Origin: Mycobacterium sp. 1164966.3
GTDB lineage: Bacteria; Actinomycetota; Actinomycetes; Mycobacteriales; Mycobacteriaceae
Assembly: GCF_001665395.1 (NCBI RefSeq)
Contig: NZ_LZSG01000046.1
Location: forward strand, 1 to 35,522
Direction of reading: 5' to 3'
Length of the DNA stretch: 35,522 nucleotides
Below are positions 22,286 through 30,011 of the stretch, in pieces (position 1 is the first letter of the stretch; each line of letters begins with the position of its first letter). The notes beneath the pieces are model-generated. The model was not told the origin of the DNA and searched no databases. It saw only the letters and a list, made by a program, of their open reading frames with translations. The position numbers and the translations under genes are program-made.

Positions 22286-23356
22286 TCAGCCCAAGAAGAC
22301 GTTGCGGCGCCCGGCCAGCAGCCGGTACAGCGTCTGCTGGATCGTCTCACGCACCTGGTCGGTGAGCTCGAAGGTGACCATCGGGTCGTCGGCGTCGGTG
22401 GCCGCGTAGTCGGCGGTGTGGATCGGCTCGCCGAACGCGATGCGCCACTTGGAAGGCAACGGCACCAGGCCGGCCGGTCCGGCCAACGGGAACAACGGGG
22501 TCACCGGGAAGTACGGCAGGCCGAACAGCCGCGCCAGCAGCTTGACGTCGGCCACCATCGGGTAGATCTCCTCGGAGCCGACGATCGAACACGGCACGAT
22601 CGGCGCCTTGGTGCGCAGCGCGGCGGATACGAAGCCGCCGCGACCGAACCGTTGCAGCCGGTAGCGGTCCTCGAAGCGCTTGCCCAGACCCTTGTACCCC
22701 TCCGGGAACACTGCCGTGAGCTCGCCGGAGGCAAGCAACCGGTGTGCGTCCGTCGTGCAGGCCATGGTGTGGCCGGCTTTCCGGGCGGTCTCGCCGATCA
22801 CCGGTAGGTCGAACACCATGTCGGCGGCCAGCAGTCGCAGGTCCCGCTGCGCGGGGTGCTCGTCGTGAACCGCCACCGACAGCATCAGGCCGTCGAACGG
22901 CAACACCCCGGCGTGGTTGGCCACCACCAGCGCGGCGCCCTCGGACGGGAGGTGCTCGACGCCGCTGACTTCCACCCGGAACCATGACTTGAAGAAGAAC
23001 CTCAGCAAGGGTCGGACGATGGCGTCGTTGAAGTGTGGATCGAAGCCGAATTCGTCGACACTGTAGTCACCGGTCAGCCGCTGGCGGAAGAAGCCAGCGA
23101 CCGAGGCGACGCGCTGAGCGAGCTCATTCAGTGGAGCCTCGGTGGACCCGGAAGTTCCGGCGGCGGCGCGCCGATGATCGTCGATTTCGCGGACCACCGC
23201 GGCGATCTGTTCGGCCGATGCGCGGCCCCGCGGATCGGAGAGTAACGACGGGTGCTGACGGGACGTCTCGGCCCGCTGATCCGCACGCCTCCGCGCCGCT
23301 ACCCGGCCCCGATTACTATGCAGTGGAATGACATTCGCTCTGGATTCACCCGCCAC
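22286..23356 (-). CDS. LPLAT-superfamily acyltransferase (Rv0502-like)
   Basis: The 356-residue protein has a phospholipid/glycerol acyltransferase domain at about 130-330. NHAGVLPFDG at residues 147-156 gives the catalytic His148 and Asp155, spaced H-x6-D instead of the usual H-x4-D. AVFPEGYKGLGKRF at 215-228 is the FPEG substrate-binding block, and GRGGFVSAALRTKAPIVPCSIVG is block IV. The N-terminal 100 residues are basic and have no membrane span. It should esterify a lipid acceptor at the inner membrane; the acceptor is unknown. The GTG start at 23356 is 5 nt after the stop of the GalE2-like gene, so the two are coupled. The last residues approach the terminator from cmaA2. Confidence 0.85.
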   Translation of the reverse strand: MAGESRANVIPLHSNRGRVAARRRADQRAETSRQHPSLLSDPRGRASAEQIAAVVREIDDHRRAAAGTSGSTEAPLNELAQRVASVAGFFRQRLTGDYSVDEFGFDPHFNDAIVRPLLRFFFKSWFRVEVSGVEHLPSEGAALVVANHAGVLPFDGLMLSVAVHDEHPAQRDLRLLAADMVFDLPVIGETARKAGHTMACTTDAHRLLASGELTAVFPEGYKGLGKRFEDRYRLQRFGRGGFVSAALRTKAPIVPCSIVGSEEIYPMVADVKLLARLFGLPYFPVTPLFPLAGPAGLVPLPSKWRIAFGEPIHTADYAATDADDPMVTFELTDQVRETIQQTLYRLLAGRRNVFLG

Positions 23357-23361
23357 GATAT

Positions 23362-24471
23362 CTACCTAACTCCACCCCATGGAATTGGATTTCGGCTACC
23401 CCAGCGCTGCGCCAACGCGACGGCACGACCTTCCAGAGAGCGTACCCGATCAGGTTCGATTATGGGAGTCAAGCCACGGCCTCGAACGTAATCGTCGAAC
23501 GCCTCTGCCGTCGTCCATTTCGGTTGATAGCCGAGCTCGGAACGCATCCTGCTGGTGTCCATCACCCTGCCGTAACTCAAGTAGTCGAACTGCTCGCGAT
23601 TGATCTCGGTGTAATGGTTAGCCCGCCTCAGCGAATCGAGGATCCAGACGCCAAATCCGGGTACTGGCACCGGAATTCGGCCGGCACGCCGTATCGCCTG
23701 CGACAGCATCATGACTCCGTCGGCCCCGATGTTGAACGTTCCCGCCTTGCCCGCCATAGCCGCGCGCTCGAGCGCGCCCAGCGCGTCCTGCTCGTGCAGC
23801 AACTGCAAACGTGCATCGCGGCCGAACATCGTCGGGACCAACGGCCCGGCCAGATACCGTGACAGCGTGGTGTCCATTGCGGGCCCAATCATGTTGGCCA
23901 GCCGCAGAATTGTCACCGCGATGTCGGGCCGGCGCCGGCCCAGCCCACGCACGTAGCCCTCGATATCGAGGCTGTCCTTCGCAAAACCCTCGCGGAAGGG
24001 CCGGCGACTGGTGCTGTCCTCGGTGAACATCACCGGGTCGTGGGCGGTTGACCCGTAGACCTCAGAGGTGGACTTCAGTACGACGCGGCGCACCGAGGGC
24101 GCTTTCTGACAGGCCGCGAACAGCTGCATCGCGCCCATCACGTTGAGCTCCTTCAACGCCGCGCTGCCGCCGGAGCGCGGCGCGTATGACGCCGCCGCCG
24201 CATGCACCACGGTGTCGACGTCACCATTTCGGATCACCTTGGCGATAAATGGATTACGAATGTCGGCGCGGACGAACTCGGCGCGCCCCATCCGGCGCAG
24301 CATGTCTTTGCTCGGCGCGATCGCGTCCACCGCGATGACTCCGTTGATCAAGGGATTCTGTGCGAGGCGAGCGGTCAGGTAGCCACCCAGGAACCGGCAC
24401 GCGCCGGTGACCAGCACGACTTTGGGGTAATGCACGGTGTCGTTGGTGCCGCCACCGATCGACGAATCCAC
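23362..24471 (-). CDS. galE2: NAD(P)-binding SDR-family epimerase-like protein (GalE2/Rv0501-like), active-site residues altered
   Basis: The 369-residue protein is an extended short-chain dehydrogenase of the NAD-dependent epimerase group. The nucleotide-binding TGACRFLGGYL at residues 22-32 is present, as are VVHAAAASYAPR and the catalytic-site serine/threonine in LKSTSEVYG (132-140). The family's Y-x3-K-x3-E should fall at 163-171, but here it reads FAKDSLDIE, so the catalytic Tyr is Phe163 and the Lys is Ser167 while the Glu171 is kept. I therefore doubt that it is a working epimerase and favour a binding or regulatory role. The start GTG at 24471 is placed just after a -10-like TAGGCT, which suggests a leaderless message. 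It is coupled to the acyltransferase downstream. Confidence 0.83.
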   Translation of the reverse strand: MDSSIGGGTNDTVHYPKVVLVTGACRFLGGYLTARLAQNPLINGVIAVDAIAPSKDMLRRMGRAEFVRADIRNPFIAKVIRNGDVDTVVHAAAASYAPRSGGSAALKELNVMGAMQLFAACQKAPSVRRVVLKSTSEVYGSTAHDPVMFTEDSTSRRPFREGFAKDSLDIEGYVRGLGRRRPDIAVTILRLANMIGPAMDTTLSRYLAGPLVPTMFGRDARLQLLHEQDALGALERAAMAGKAGTFNIGADGVMMLSQAIRRAGRIPVPVPGFGVWILDSLRRANHYTEINREQFDYLSYGRVMDTSRMRSELGYQPKWTTAEAFDDYVRGRGLTPIIEPDRVRSLEGRAVALAQRWGSRNPIPWGGVR

Positions 24472-24477
24472 CCAGAC

Positions 24478-24483
24478 AGCCTA
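24478..24483 (-). promoter_or_regulatory. -10 box TAGGCT for a leaderless galE2 message
   Basis: On the minus strand TAGGCT is followed by the 6-nt GTCTGG and then the GTG start at 24471. There is no ribosome-site sequence. No clear -35 box is visible 17-18 nt upstream, which is common in mycobacterial promoters. Confidence 0.5.
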
Positions 24484-24537
24484 GCTTCCGAGCGAAACAG
24501 TGACGTTACGGCCGGGTGACGGTCAGCGCGTGTGGGT

Positions 24538-24639
24538 CTACTTGCCGAGTTTTCTGCGCTGCACCCGGGTGCGACGCAGCAGCTTGCGGTGCTTTTTCTT
24601 GGACATACGCTTGCGCCGCTTCTTGATTACTGAACCCAT
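24538..24639 (-). CDS. Small basic ribosomal protein bS22 (Rv0500B-like)
   Basis: The 33-residue peptide is extremely basic: it begins [17 protein letters not shown] and ends [11 protein letters not shown]. This is the AURKAIP1/COX24-type peptide found in the mycobacterial 30S subunit near the decoding centre and named bS22. GCGGAG stands directly before the ATG. It lies on the same strand as the BldC-like gene, downstream of a 275-nt gap with repeats, and upstream of galE2. Such genes are often missed because they are short. Confidence 0.9.
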
Positions 24640-24750
24640 GAACTCCGCTATCCGACACGCCGCTGATCACTGACGACTACAAAAGGACGCCGCCACTTTA
24701 CCCGGCCGCCCGCGCGGAACACCAAACCGGCGGCCTGGGTGACCGCGGCG

Positions 24751-24868
24751 GCTTTGGGTGTGAATCCTGGGCTTTGGGTGGGAATCCTGGGCTTTCGGCG
24801 TGAATCCTGGTCGGAATTTCGCGCCGATTCCCGCCCTACACTCACTTCGAACGCCCAGGATTCACGCC
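24751..24868. repeat. Three tandem 20-bp repeats with a distal inverted copy
   Basis: The unit GCTTTGGGTGTGAATCCTGG occurs at 24751-24770, 24771-24790 and 24791-24810 with 1-2 changes. The last copy's GGCGTGAATCCTGG (24797-24810) has a perfect 14-bp inverted partner CCAGGATTCACGCC at 24855-24868. It sits in the 24640-24914 gap between the BldC-like gene and bS22, where no other gene is supported, and could form a hairpin with a 44-nt loop. Confidence 0.85.
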
Positions 24869-24914
24869 CAACGCCAAGCTACGTCGTGGGTGATTGCCCC
24901 CGGCGGGCTGGCTG

Positions 24915-25166
24915 CTAGCCCGCGTCGAAGTACGAGGTCTCCAGCATGTCGTGGACGGCCTTGGCGTGTACCCGGAACGACCGCCCAACGCGGACCGCCG
25001 GCAGTTCGCCGTTGTGCACCAGCCGGTAGACCGTCATCTTGGACACCCGCATCAGCGCCGCCACCTCGGCCACGGTGAGAAATTGCGTCCTGGCCTGCTG
25101 GCCGTCGACGGAACCGGTGTCCCGCGCCGATTTTCCGCCAGCCGATGGCCCGTTCGTAGACGTCAT
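24915..25166 (-). CDS. BldC/excisionase-type helix-turn-helix DNA-binding protein (Rv0500A-like)
   Basis: The 83-residue protein has an N-terminal polar linker and a MerR-like winged helix at about 30-75: FLTVAEVAALMRVSKMTVYRLVHNGELPAVRVGRSFRVHAKAV. In this family the TVAEVAALMRVSKMTVYRL part is the recognition helix pair and RVGRSFRV the wing. Relatives are phage excisionases and the Streptomyces developmental regulator BldC. There is no integrase or attachment site nearby, so it is a chromosomal regulator and not a phage remnant. The ATG at 25166 is the first plausible start. The 139-nt region upstream has an AT-rich patch and TATTCT near 25245 (minus strand) that could be its -10 box. Confidence 0.88.
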   Translation of the reverse strand: MTSTNGPSAGGKSARDTGSVDGQQARTQFLTVAEVAALMRVSKMTVYRLVHNGELPAVRVGRSFRVHAKAVHDMLETSYFDAG

Positions 25167-25305
25167 CGCAACCCAATCGTGTCAGGCACGCGCATCCCAG
25201 CGGCTTCCCCTCCGCTGGCACCAACACGTGCTTACCAAGAGGAGAATAGCGGGACTAGTGGGGTTACTGGTACTGGTGGGGGATAATCAATTGAAAATTG
25301 TTGAA

Positions 25306-26187
25306 TTATTCCGATGTAATTCTTAGCTGCTCAGACCGGGTTTTGGCGGCCTGCACGGCCGCGTCGACGGTGGCCCGCAAGCCGCCCCGTTCGAGTTCGC
25401 GCAGCGCAGCGGCGGTGGTCCCGCCGGGCGAGGTGACCGTCGCCCGCAGCTGCGCCGCCGTGGTATCGGCCTGCGTTCCCGACGGCTCGCCGTCGGCCAT
25501 CCGCCGGTCTTGTTCCATCCGTTCCAGCAGCATCGCCGCCGATCCCGCCATCGTCTGGGCGGTCAGATCGGCGGCCACATGCCGGCTCAGGCCCGCTGCG
25601 ACTCCGGCATCCACCAAGGCCTCGACCATCAAGAAGAAATACGCCGGTCCGGAGCCGGACACCGCGGTCACGGCGTCCAGCTGCGCCTCCGGCACGGTCA
25701 GCACGCCGCCGACGGCATCGAACAGCGCGGATACCTCCTCCAGCTGCTCAGCTGTGACGAAGCGGCCCTTGGCCAGCGCCGTTACCCCGGCGGCGACCAA
25801 CGCTGCCGCATTGGGCATCGCCCTGATCACCGGTGTGCCGGCCGGCAGCTTGGACTCGAAGTAGGAAATCGAGATGCCGGCCGCCACGGTGACGAAGACC
25901 TGCTCGACGCCGTCGTTCTCGGCTGCGGCACGGGCCAGGTCCCCGATCACCACCTCGACGTCGGCCGGTTTCACCGCGACGACGACGAACGTCGCGTTCT
26001 CGACGGCCTCGGACACCGACGTGACCAGCACCGAATAGGTATCCGCCAGGTACTTGGCGCGATCGGGCATCCGTTCGGCGACCACCAGGTCTTTGACCTG
26101 TCGCCCCGCACGCAGCAGACCCGACAGCAATGCCTCGCCGATGTTGCCGCCGCCGACGATCGCGATCCTTGCCATGCCGGAAAGCAT
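25306..26187 (-). CDS. proC: Pyrroline-5-carboxylate reductase
   Basis: The 293-residue enzyme performs the last step of proline synthesis, reducing pyrroline-5-carboxylate with NAD(P)H. The Rossmann motif IAIVGGGNIGEALLSGLL is at residues 8-25. FVVVAVKPADVE follows. The C-terminal catalytic and dimer region has DAVTAVSGSGPAYFFLMVEAL and ATVTSPGGTTAAALRELERGG, the family signature. I use the ATG at 26187 (MLSGMARIAIV), as in M. tuberculosis; the inner ATG at 26175 is equally possible. It follows the thioesterase gene by 34 nt on the same strand. Confidence 0.95.
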   Translation of the reverse strand: MLSGMARIAIVGGGNIGEALLSGLLRAGRQVKDLVVAERMPDRAKYLADTYSVLVTSVSEAVENATFVVVAVKPADVEVVIGDLARAAAENDGVEQVFVTVAAGISISYFESKLPAGTPVIRAMPNAAALVAAGVTALAKGRFVTAEQLEEVSALFDAVGGVLTVPEAQLDAVTAVSGSGPAYFFLMVEALVDAGVAAGLSRHVAADLTAQTMAGSAAMLLERMEQDRRMADGEPSGTQADTTAAQLRATVTSPGGTTAAALRELERGGLRATVDAAVQAAKTRSEQLRITSE

Positions 26188-26221
26188 TCCAGACAGCGTG
26201 GTTTGTTCGCGCTACCGGGCT

Positions 26222-27049
26222 CTACCGTTTCTCGGGCACCATGGCCAGTTGGCGTGACTGCAGCACCAGGCGGCCCGCGCTGTCGACGACGGTGTGGTCC
26301 TCGTCGAACCACTCCTGGCCTATCTCGGTACAGGTGCAGATCACCCGTAGCCACCCGTCGGCCGGCAGGCCGCGCAGCAGCGCGGTGAACTGGACGGTAG
26401 GCGCCCAGCCGGTGCGGTCCACTGCGAACGTGACGGGTGCCGAGAGATCTCCGCACAGCAGGGCAAACAGCGCGTCGGGCGCAATGTCGCGTGGGCGCGC
26501 CCACATCTGGATCACCGGCGGTCTGCCATCGGAAGCATCGGGGGCGGGGCTCAGCGTCGACAGCAGCGGCCGGATGTCGCACCCGGCGCCCAGATGCACT
26601 AGGCCGGCCAGCGGGTGTCCCGGCCCTATCTGTGCTACGTCGTCGGGCGGTTCCGGGGCCATCAAGCCCGCGACCGGGTTCGCTGACAGCAAAGGCGCGT
26701 GAATGTGCTCCGGCTCGCCCAGGGTGACCACCGCGTGCACCGCGGTCCTATCGTCCTGGGTCAGTTCCACGTCGACTACGCTGATCCGCCGGCCCCGCTT
26801 GCGGATCGCCGTCATCAGGCACATCTTGCCGGGATCGGGCGCTCGCAGAAAGTTCGCCGAGATGGCGACCGGCTGCAGACCATCTGCGTAGGCAGCGCGG
26901 GCGGCGTTGGCACACAGCGCCACCATCGCGCCGCCGTGCACCTTCGGCCCAATCGTCCAGTGCTGGTTCAGCTCACCCTCATACACCGGGTCGTCCCCGT
27001 CGGCCTGGACCTCGCGCAAGGCCATCGCGCTGGCGAAGGATGCGTCCAT
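26222..27049 (-). CDS. Acyl-CoA thioesterase-like double hot-dog protein (Rv0499-like)
   Basis: The 275-residue protein resembles TesB-type thioesterases. The N-terminal hot-dog has VYEGELNQHWTIGPKVHGGAMVALCANAA, and the C-terminal hot-dog has PVIQMWARPRDIAPDALFALLCGDLSAPVTFAVDRTGW followed by WLRVICTCTEIGQEWFDEDHTVVDSAGRLV. The latter part is like the C-terminal half of TesB, where Asp, Thr/Gln residues activate water. Substrate chain length is not visible. The ATG at 27049 overlaps the end of the TIM-barrel gene with a 1-nt gap (TGA T ATG). The longer frame up to 27421 only shadows that gene. Confidence 0.82.
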   Translation of the reverse strand: MDASFASAMALREVQADGDDPVYEGELNQHWTIGPKVHGGAMVALCANAARAAYADGLQPVAISANFLRAPDPGKMCLMTAIRKRGRRISVVDVELTQDDRTAVHAVVTLGEPEHIHAPLLSANPVAGLMAPEPPDDVAQIGPGHPLAGLVHLGAGCDIRPLLSTLSPAPDASDGRPPVIQMWARPRDIAPDALFALLCGDLSAPVTFAVDRTGWAPTVQFTALLRGLPADGWLRVICTCTEIGQEWFDEDHTVVDSAGRLVLQSRQLAMVPEKR

Positions 27050-27050
27050 A

Positions 27051-27893
27051 TCAGCGCAGCAGGTGGGTACGGGCGAATTGCAGCGATTCGGCCAGCATGT
27101 CTTCGCGCTCATTTGCCGAACGCGCGCTCGAAGTGGACACCTCCAGCACCACATGGCCGGCGAATTTCCCGGTGGCCAGCAGCTGGCACACCTCGGCGGT
27201 GGGTTGGGTGCCGCGCCCGGGCACCAGATGCTCGTCGGCGGGCAGGCCGCTGCCGTCGCACAAGTGCAGATGGACCAGCCCGGAGCCCATCCGGCGGGCC
27301 ATCTCCAGCGCGTCGCTGCCGGCGGTCGAGGTGTGCGACAAGTCCAGCGTGTAGTGCGCGTGGTTGCCGTCCAGCGGGTCGTAGGACGGTGCGAACGCCG
27401 AAATCGCCGGACCGGGACCACCGCCCCGCCGGCGCATCCGCTCCCGAGACTGGTCGAGGCCGAAAAACCGGTCCGCCCGGAACGGGAACATGTTCTCCAC
27501 CGCCACCATCACCTGGCTGGACGCTTCCAGGGCGGCCACCTGATCGCGGAATCCCTCGGCGTAACGCCGTTGCCAGCGGAACGGCGGATGCACGACCACG
27601 GTCTGCGCGCCCAGTTGCTCGGCCGCCTGCACGCTGCGTTCCAGCTTGACGATCGGGTTGGAACCCCACACCCGCTGCGAGATCAGCAGGCAGGGGGCGT
27701 GCACCGAAAGCACCGGCACCTGGTAGCGCTGTGACAGCTCGCCGACGGCGTCGATGTCCTGGCTGACCGACTCGCTCCACACCATCAGCTCGACCCCGTC
27801 ATAGCCGAGCCGGGCGGCATACTCGAACGCGGCCTCGGCCCGCAAAGGGTAGACCGAGGCCGTCGACAAGCCGACTTTGATTGCTGGGCGCAC
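27051..27893 (-). CDS. Xylose-isomerase-like TIM-barrel protein (Rv0498-like)
   Basis: The 280-residue protein is in the AP endonuclease 2/sugar phosphate isomerase fold. It starts with KVGLSTASVYP, then AARLGYDGVELMVWSES, VLSVHAPCLL, VVVHPPFRWQRR, VAVENMF and TLDLSHTSTAG. Glu and His residues in VELM, SVHAP, VVHPP, VENMF and LHLCDGSG are placed as metal ligands. Whether it is an isomerase, epimerase or a different sugar enzyme cannot be told. The GTG start at 27893 has AGGAG close by. It comes after the Rv0497-like gene (16-nt gap), which suggests one transcript from ppx1 to proC. Confidence 0.82.
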   Translation of the reverse strand: MRPAIKVGLSTASVYPLRAEAAFEYAARLGYDGVELMVWSESVSQDIDAVGELSQRYQVPVLSVHAPCLLISQRVWGSNPIVKLERSVQAAEQLGAQTVVVHPPFRWQRRYAEGFRDQVAALEASSQVMVAVENMFPFRADRFFGLDQSRERMRRRGGGPGPAISAFAPSYDPLDGNHAHYTLDLSHTSTAGSDALEMARRMGSGLVHLHLCDGSGLPADEHLVPGRGTQPTAEVCQLLATGKFAGHVVLEVSTSSARSANEREDMLAESLQFARTHLLR

Positions 27894-27909
27894 TATCTCC
27901 TGGTGTCCC

Positions 27910-28842
27910 CTAGCCCGTTTGCAAGGAGAGCACCAGCGGTCCCCAGGTGATCAGCGCCCCGACCGCAACCGCGATCAACGTGCTGGCGATGTCCTCGGTC
28001 TTGCGAACTACCCGCACGCCGACCACCAGCCCGAGAATGACCAGCACCGACAGCACCAGCGTCACGACACTGTTCCACCGCCACAGCTGGTCGAACGCAA
28101 CGAACAGTCCGGCGCCGAACGCCACGGCCAGAATCGACTGCAGAACCACCACGGTGCCGTGCCACAGCGCCTCGAGTCTGGCGTGCGACCGCCGGCCATC
28201 GTGGGTCTCCTCGAGGTCGTCGTCGAAATCCTCGGCTGGTGACTCTGCGTCTGCCGCAGCCTCGTCACCGCGCCGGCGAGCCAGCTCGTCGGCCAGCGTC
28301 TGGCCGCCGAACAGCGTGCCCTCGGGCGCCTGCAGGTACGAACGCACGTAAGCGGAATCCTCGGTGGCCGGTTCGGCCTCGCTGACCTCGGAGTCCATCA
28401 CGTCCACCGGCATGTCGCCGTAGTGCCCGATCGGATCCGGGCTCATTCCCTCGGCACCGGACTGAACGCCGGGCTGGTCCTCGGGTCGCTCGGCTTCGTC
28501 ACCGTGGGGCAGCGGCCGCGGGTAGGCGCTGCGCTCCGGGCCGGTGCGCTTGGCCTGCGGCGGAGACTTGGGCCAACGCGGTTCGGGCTCAGACCAGTAC
28601 CCGGTGTCGTCTTCGACGACGTCCTCGGCCGCTTTCGGGGCGGACGCCTCGTCGACCTCGTCGTCGACGATCGGAAGTTCACCGGTCAGCTCGGCGACCG
28701 ACACCGCCTCGTTGTCGCCGCGCCGACGGCGCCGGCGCCGGGTGACAGCCGGGGCGCCAAGGGTGCCATTCCTGGCCAGCAGTTCGGCCACCGAGACCGG
28801 CCGGGTTTCGGAATCAGGGTTCTCGGGTTCTGGTCCGGTCAT
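27910..28842 (-). CDS. Two- to three-helix membrane protein with long acidic cytoplasmic head (Rv0497-like)
   Basis: The 310-residue protein has a 220-residue hydrophilic N-terminal part, rich in Glu, Asp and Pro and broken by a run of Arg (RRRRRRR at 35-41). Three hydrophobic segments follow at about 227-247, 257-277 and 287-307. A short motif occurs twice: PVSVAELLARNG at 15-26 and AVSVAELTGELP at 46-57, on either side of the Arg run. I do not recognise a catalytic domain. It is coupled to ppx1 by a 4-nt ATGA overlap. Because the head is disordered-looking and charged, a scaffold or phosphorylation-target role is possible but unproven. Confidence 0.75.
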   Translation of the reverse strand: MTGPEPENPDSETRPVSVAELLARNGTLGAPAVTRRRRRRRGDNEAVSVAELTGELPIVDDEVDEASAPKAAEDVVEDDTGYWSEPEPRWPKSPPQAKRTGPERSAYPRPLPHGDEAERPEDQPGVQSGAEGMSPDPIGHYGDMPVDVMDSEVSEAEPATEDSAYVRSYLQAPEGTLFGGQTLADELARRRGDEAAADAESPAEDFDDDLEETHDGRRSHARLEALWHGTVVVLQSILAVAFGAGLFVAFDQLWRWNSVVTLVLSVLVILGLVVGVRVVRKTEDIASTLIAVAVGALITWGPLVLSLQTG

Positions 28843-29858
28843 GGTTTGTCGCCTCTCGATCGGCTTGCCGCATTCCGATCACTTACCTGACCTCCAGCAT
28901 CCCGCACCCAGGTCTCCACGAGGCCGGTTCCGTCGGCTTCACTATCGAGTTTGCGCAGGATCAGACCCTCCCGCAGCGCCCACGGGCAGATATCCACCGT
29001 TTCAATCGACAGCGCTCGCATGCTCGCCTCCGCCACCAGCGCGCCCGCCACGATCTGCGGTGCCCGCTCGGCGCTCACTCCTTCCAGTTCGGCACGGTCA
29101 ACCGCCGCCATCCTAGAGATAAACGCGATGAGTTGCCGCAGGCCGTTGGCGGTCAGCGTCCGCTTCACCCGCGGTCCGGCGGCCGACGGCGCCGCACCGG
29201 TGAGCCGTGCCAGCGAGCGGAAGGTCTTCGACGTCGCCACCGCCAGGTCCGGGGGGCCGGCTTCCAGCATCTTGGTGCTGGCCTCGGCCAGCTCGGCGTC
29301 CAGCCAGTCGCGCAGCATCGCCACCCGGCGGCGGCCGGGGGGATCGTCGGGCAGCCAATCGCGGGTCAGCCTGCCCGCACCAAGTGGCAGCGACATCGCA
29401 ACTTCCGGCTCCTCGTCGACGCCGCTGGACAGTTCCAGCGACCCGCCGCCGATGTCGAGGTTGATGATTCGTCCCGCGCTCCAGCCGTACCACCGGCGCA
29501 CCGCGAGAAAGGTCAGCCGGGATTCGTCCACCCCGGACAGCACCTGCAGTTTGACGCCGGCTTCCTTGCGGACGCGGGCCAGCACGTCGTCGGAGTTCCC
29601 GGCCTCGCGCACGGCCGAGGTAGCAAAGGCCATCAACTCCGAGCAGCCGGAGCTGACCGCGATCTTGGCGAACTCGTCGATCGTCGAAACCAGCTTGTCG
29701 GCACCGCGTTTGGTGATCTTGCCCGAACTGTCGGTGGCCTCGGAGAGCCGCAGCGTCGCCTTCGTCGAACTCATCGGCGTCGGATGTCCGCCGCGGTGGG
29801 CATCTACCACCAGCAGATGCACCGTGTTGCTACCCACGTCGAGCACGCCCAATCGCAC
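28839..29858 (-). CDS. ppx1: Exopolyphosphatase (Ppx/GppA family, Rv0496-like)
   Basis: The 339-residue enzyme hydrolyses polyphosphate or pppGpp to release phosphate. The ASKHA-fold motifs are seen: RLGVLDVGSNTVHLLVVD at residues 2-19 binds phosphate, FATSAVREAGNSDD holds the catalytic Glu, and NLDIGGGSLELS at 138-149 is the second phosphate loop. The long C-terminal HD-like extension of E. coli Ppx is missing, as in the short mycobacterial enzyme. The protein ends RSRGDKP. It is first in its run and is followed by the Rv0497-like gene through an ATGA overlap. The upstream gap holds copy 2 of the hairpin element. Confidence 0.92.
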   Translation of the reverse strand: MRLGVLDVGSNTVHLLVVDAHRGGHPTPMSSTKATLRLSEATDSSGKITKRGADKLVSTIDEFAKIAVSSGCSELMAFATSAVREAGNSDDVLARVRKEAGVKLQVLSGVDESRLTFLAVRRWYGWSAGRIINLDIGGGSLELSSGVDEEPEVAMSLPLGAGRLTRDWLPDDPPGRRRVAMLRDWLDAELAEASTKMLEAGPPDLAVATSKTFRSLARLTGAAPSAAGPRVKRTLTANGLRQLIAFISRMAAVDRAELEGVSAERAPQIVAGALVAEASMRALSIETVDICPWALREGLILRKLDSEADGTGLVETWVRDAGGQVSDRNAASRSRGDKP

Positions 29859-29917
29859 GAAATAAACCTAGCCGGTGATTCAGGAGGTCGCCGAGCGGCC
29901 TGGCTGCGCCCATCTGC

Positions 29918-29978
29918 GCGAGCGTGCGCATAATGCCGGCCTACGGAAGCGTGTCGCCGTACAGACACGCACCCTCGC
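29918..29978. repeat. 60-bp intergenic hairpin element, copy 2
   Basis: The left arm GCGAGCGTGCG (29918-29928) and the right arm CGCACCCTCGC (29968-29978) match copy 1 at 14634-14693 with one mismatch in the arm. The core shares GCGTGTCGNCGTACANACAC, with the same order. It lies between the divergent ppx1 and Rv0495c-like genes. Confidence 0.75.
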
Positions 29979-29995
29979 GGGCGCGGATTGTGGTT

Positions 29996-30011
29996 TAACG
30001 TTGACTGCGTG
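29996..30011 (+). promoter_or_regulatory. -10 box TAACGT for a leaderless Rv0495c-like message
   Basis: TAACGT (29996-30001) is followed by a 7-nt spacer and the GTG start at 30009. No ribosome-site sequence is present. It lies immediately downstream of the hairpin element, which could insulate or influence it. Confidence 0.5.

Noticed and set aside
24751..24810. Three 20-bp direct repeats as a CRISPR array
   Set aside because: There are no spacers between units and no cas genes.
24915..25166. Excisionase-like gene as a phage remnant
   Set aside because: No integrase, attachment repeat or phage gene nearby; the protein matches the chromosomal BldC-like Rv0500A.
27050..27421. Upstream extension of the thioesterase frame
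   Set aside because: It overlaps the TIM-barrel gene and shows no homology; the ATG at 27049 fits the fold.
29988..30008. TTG start for the Rv0495c-like gene
   Set aside because: No ribosome site, and the seven added residues overlap the -10 box that places a leaderless start at 30009.
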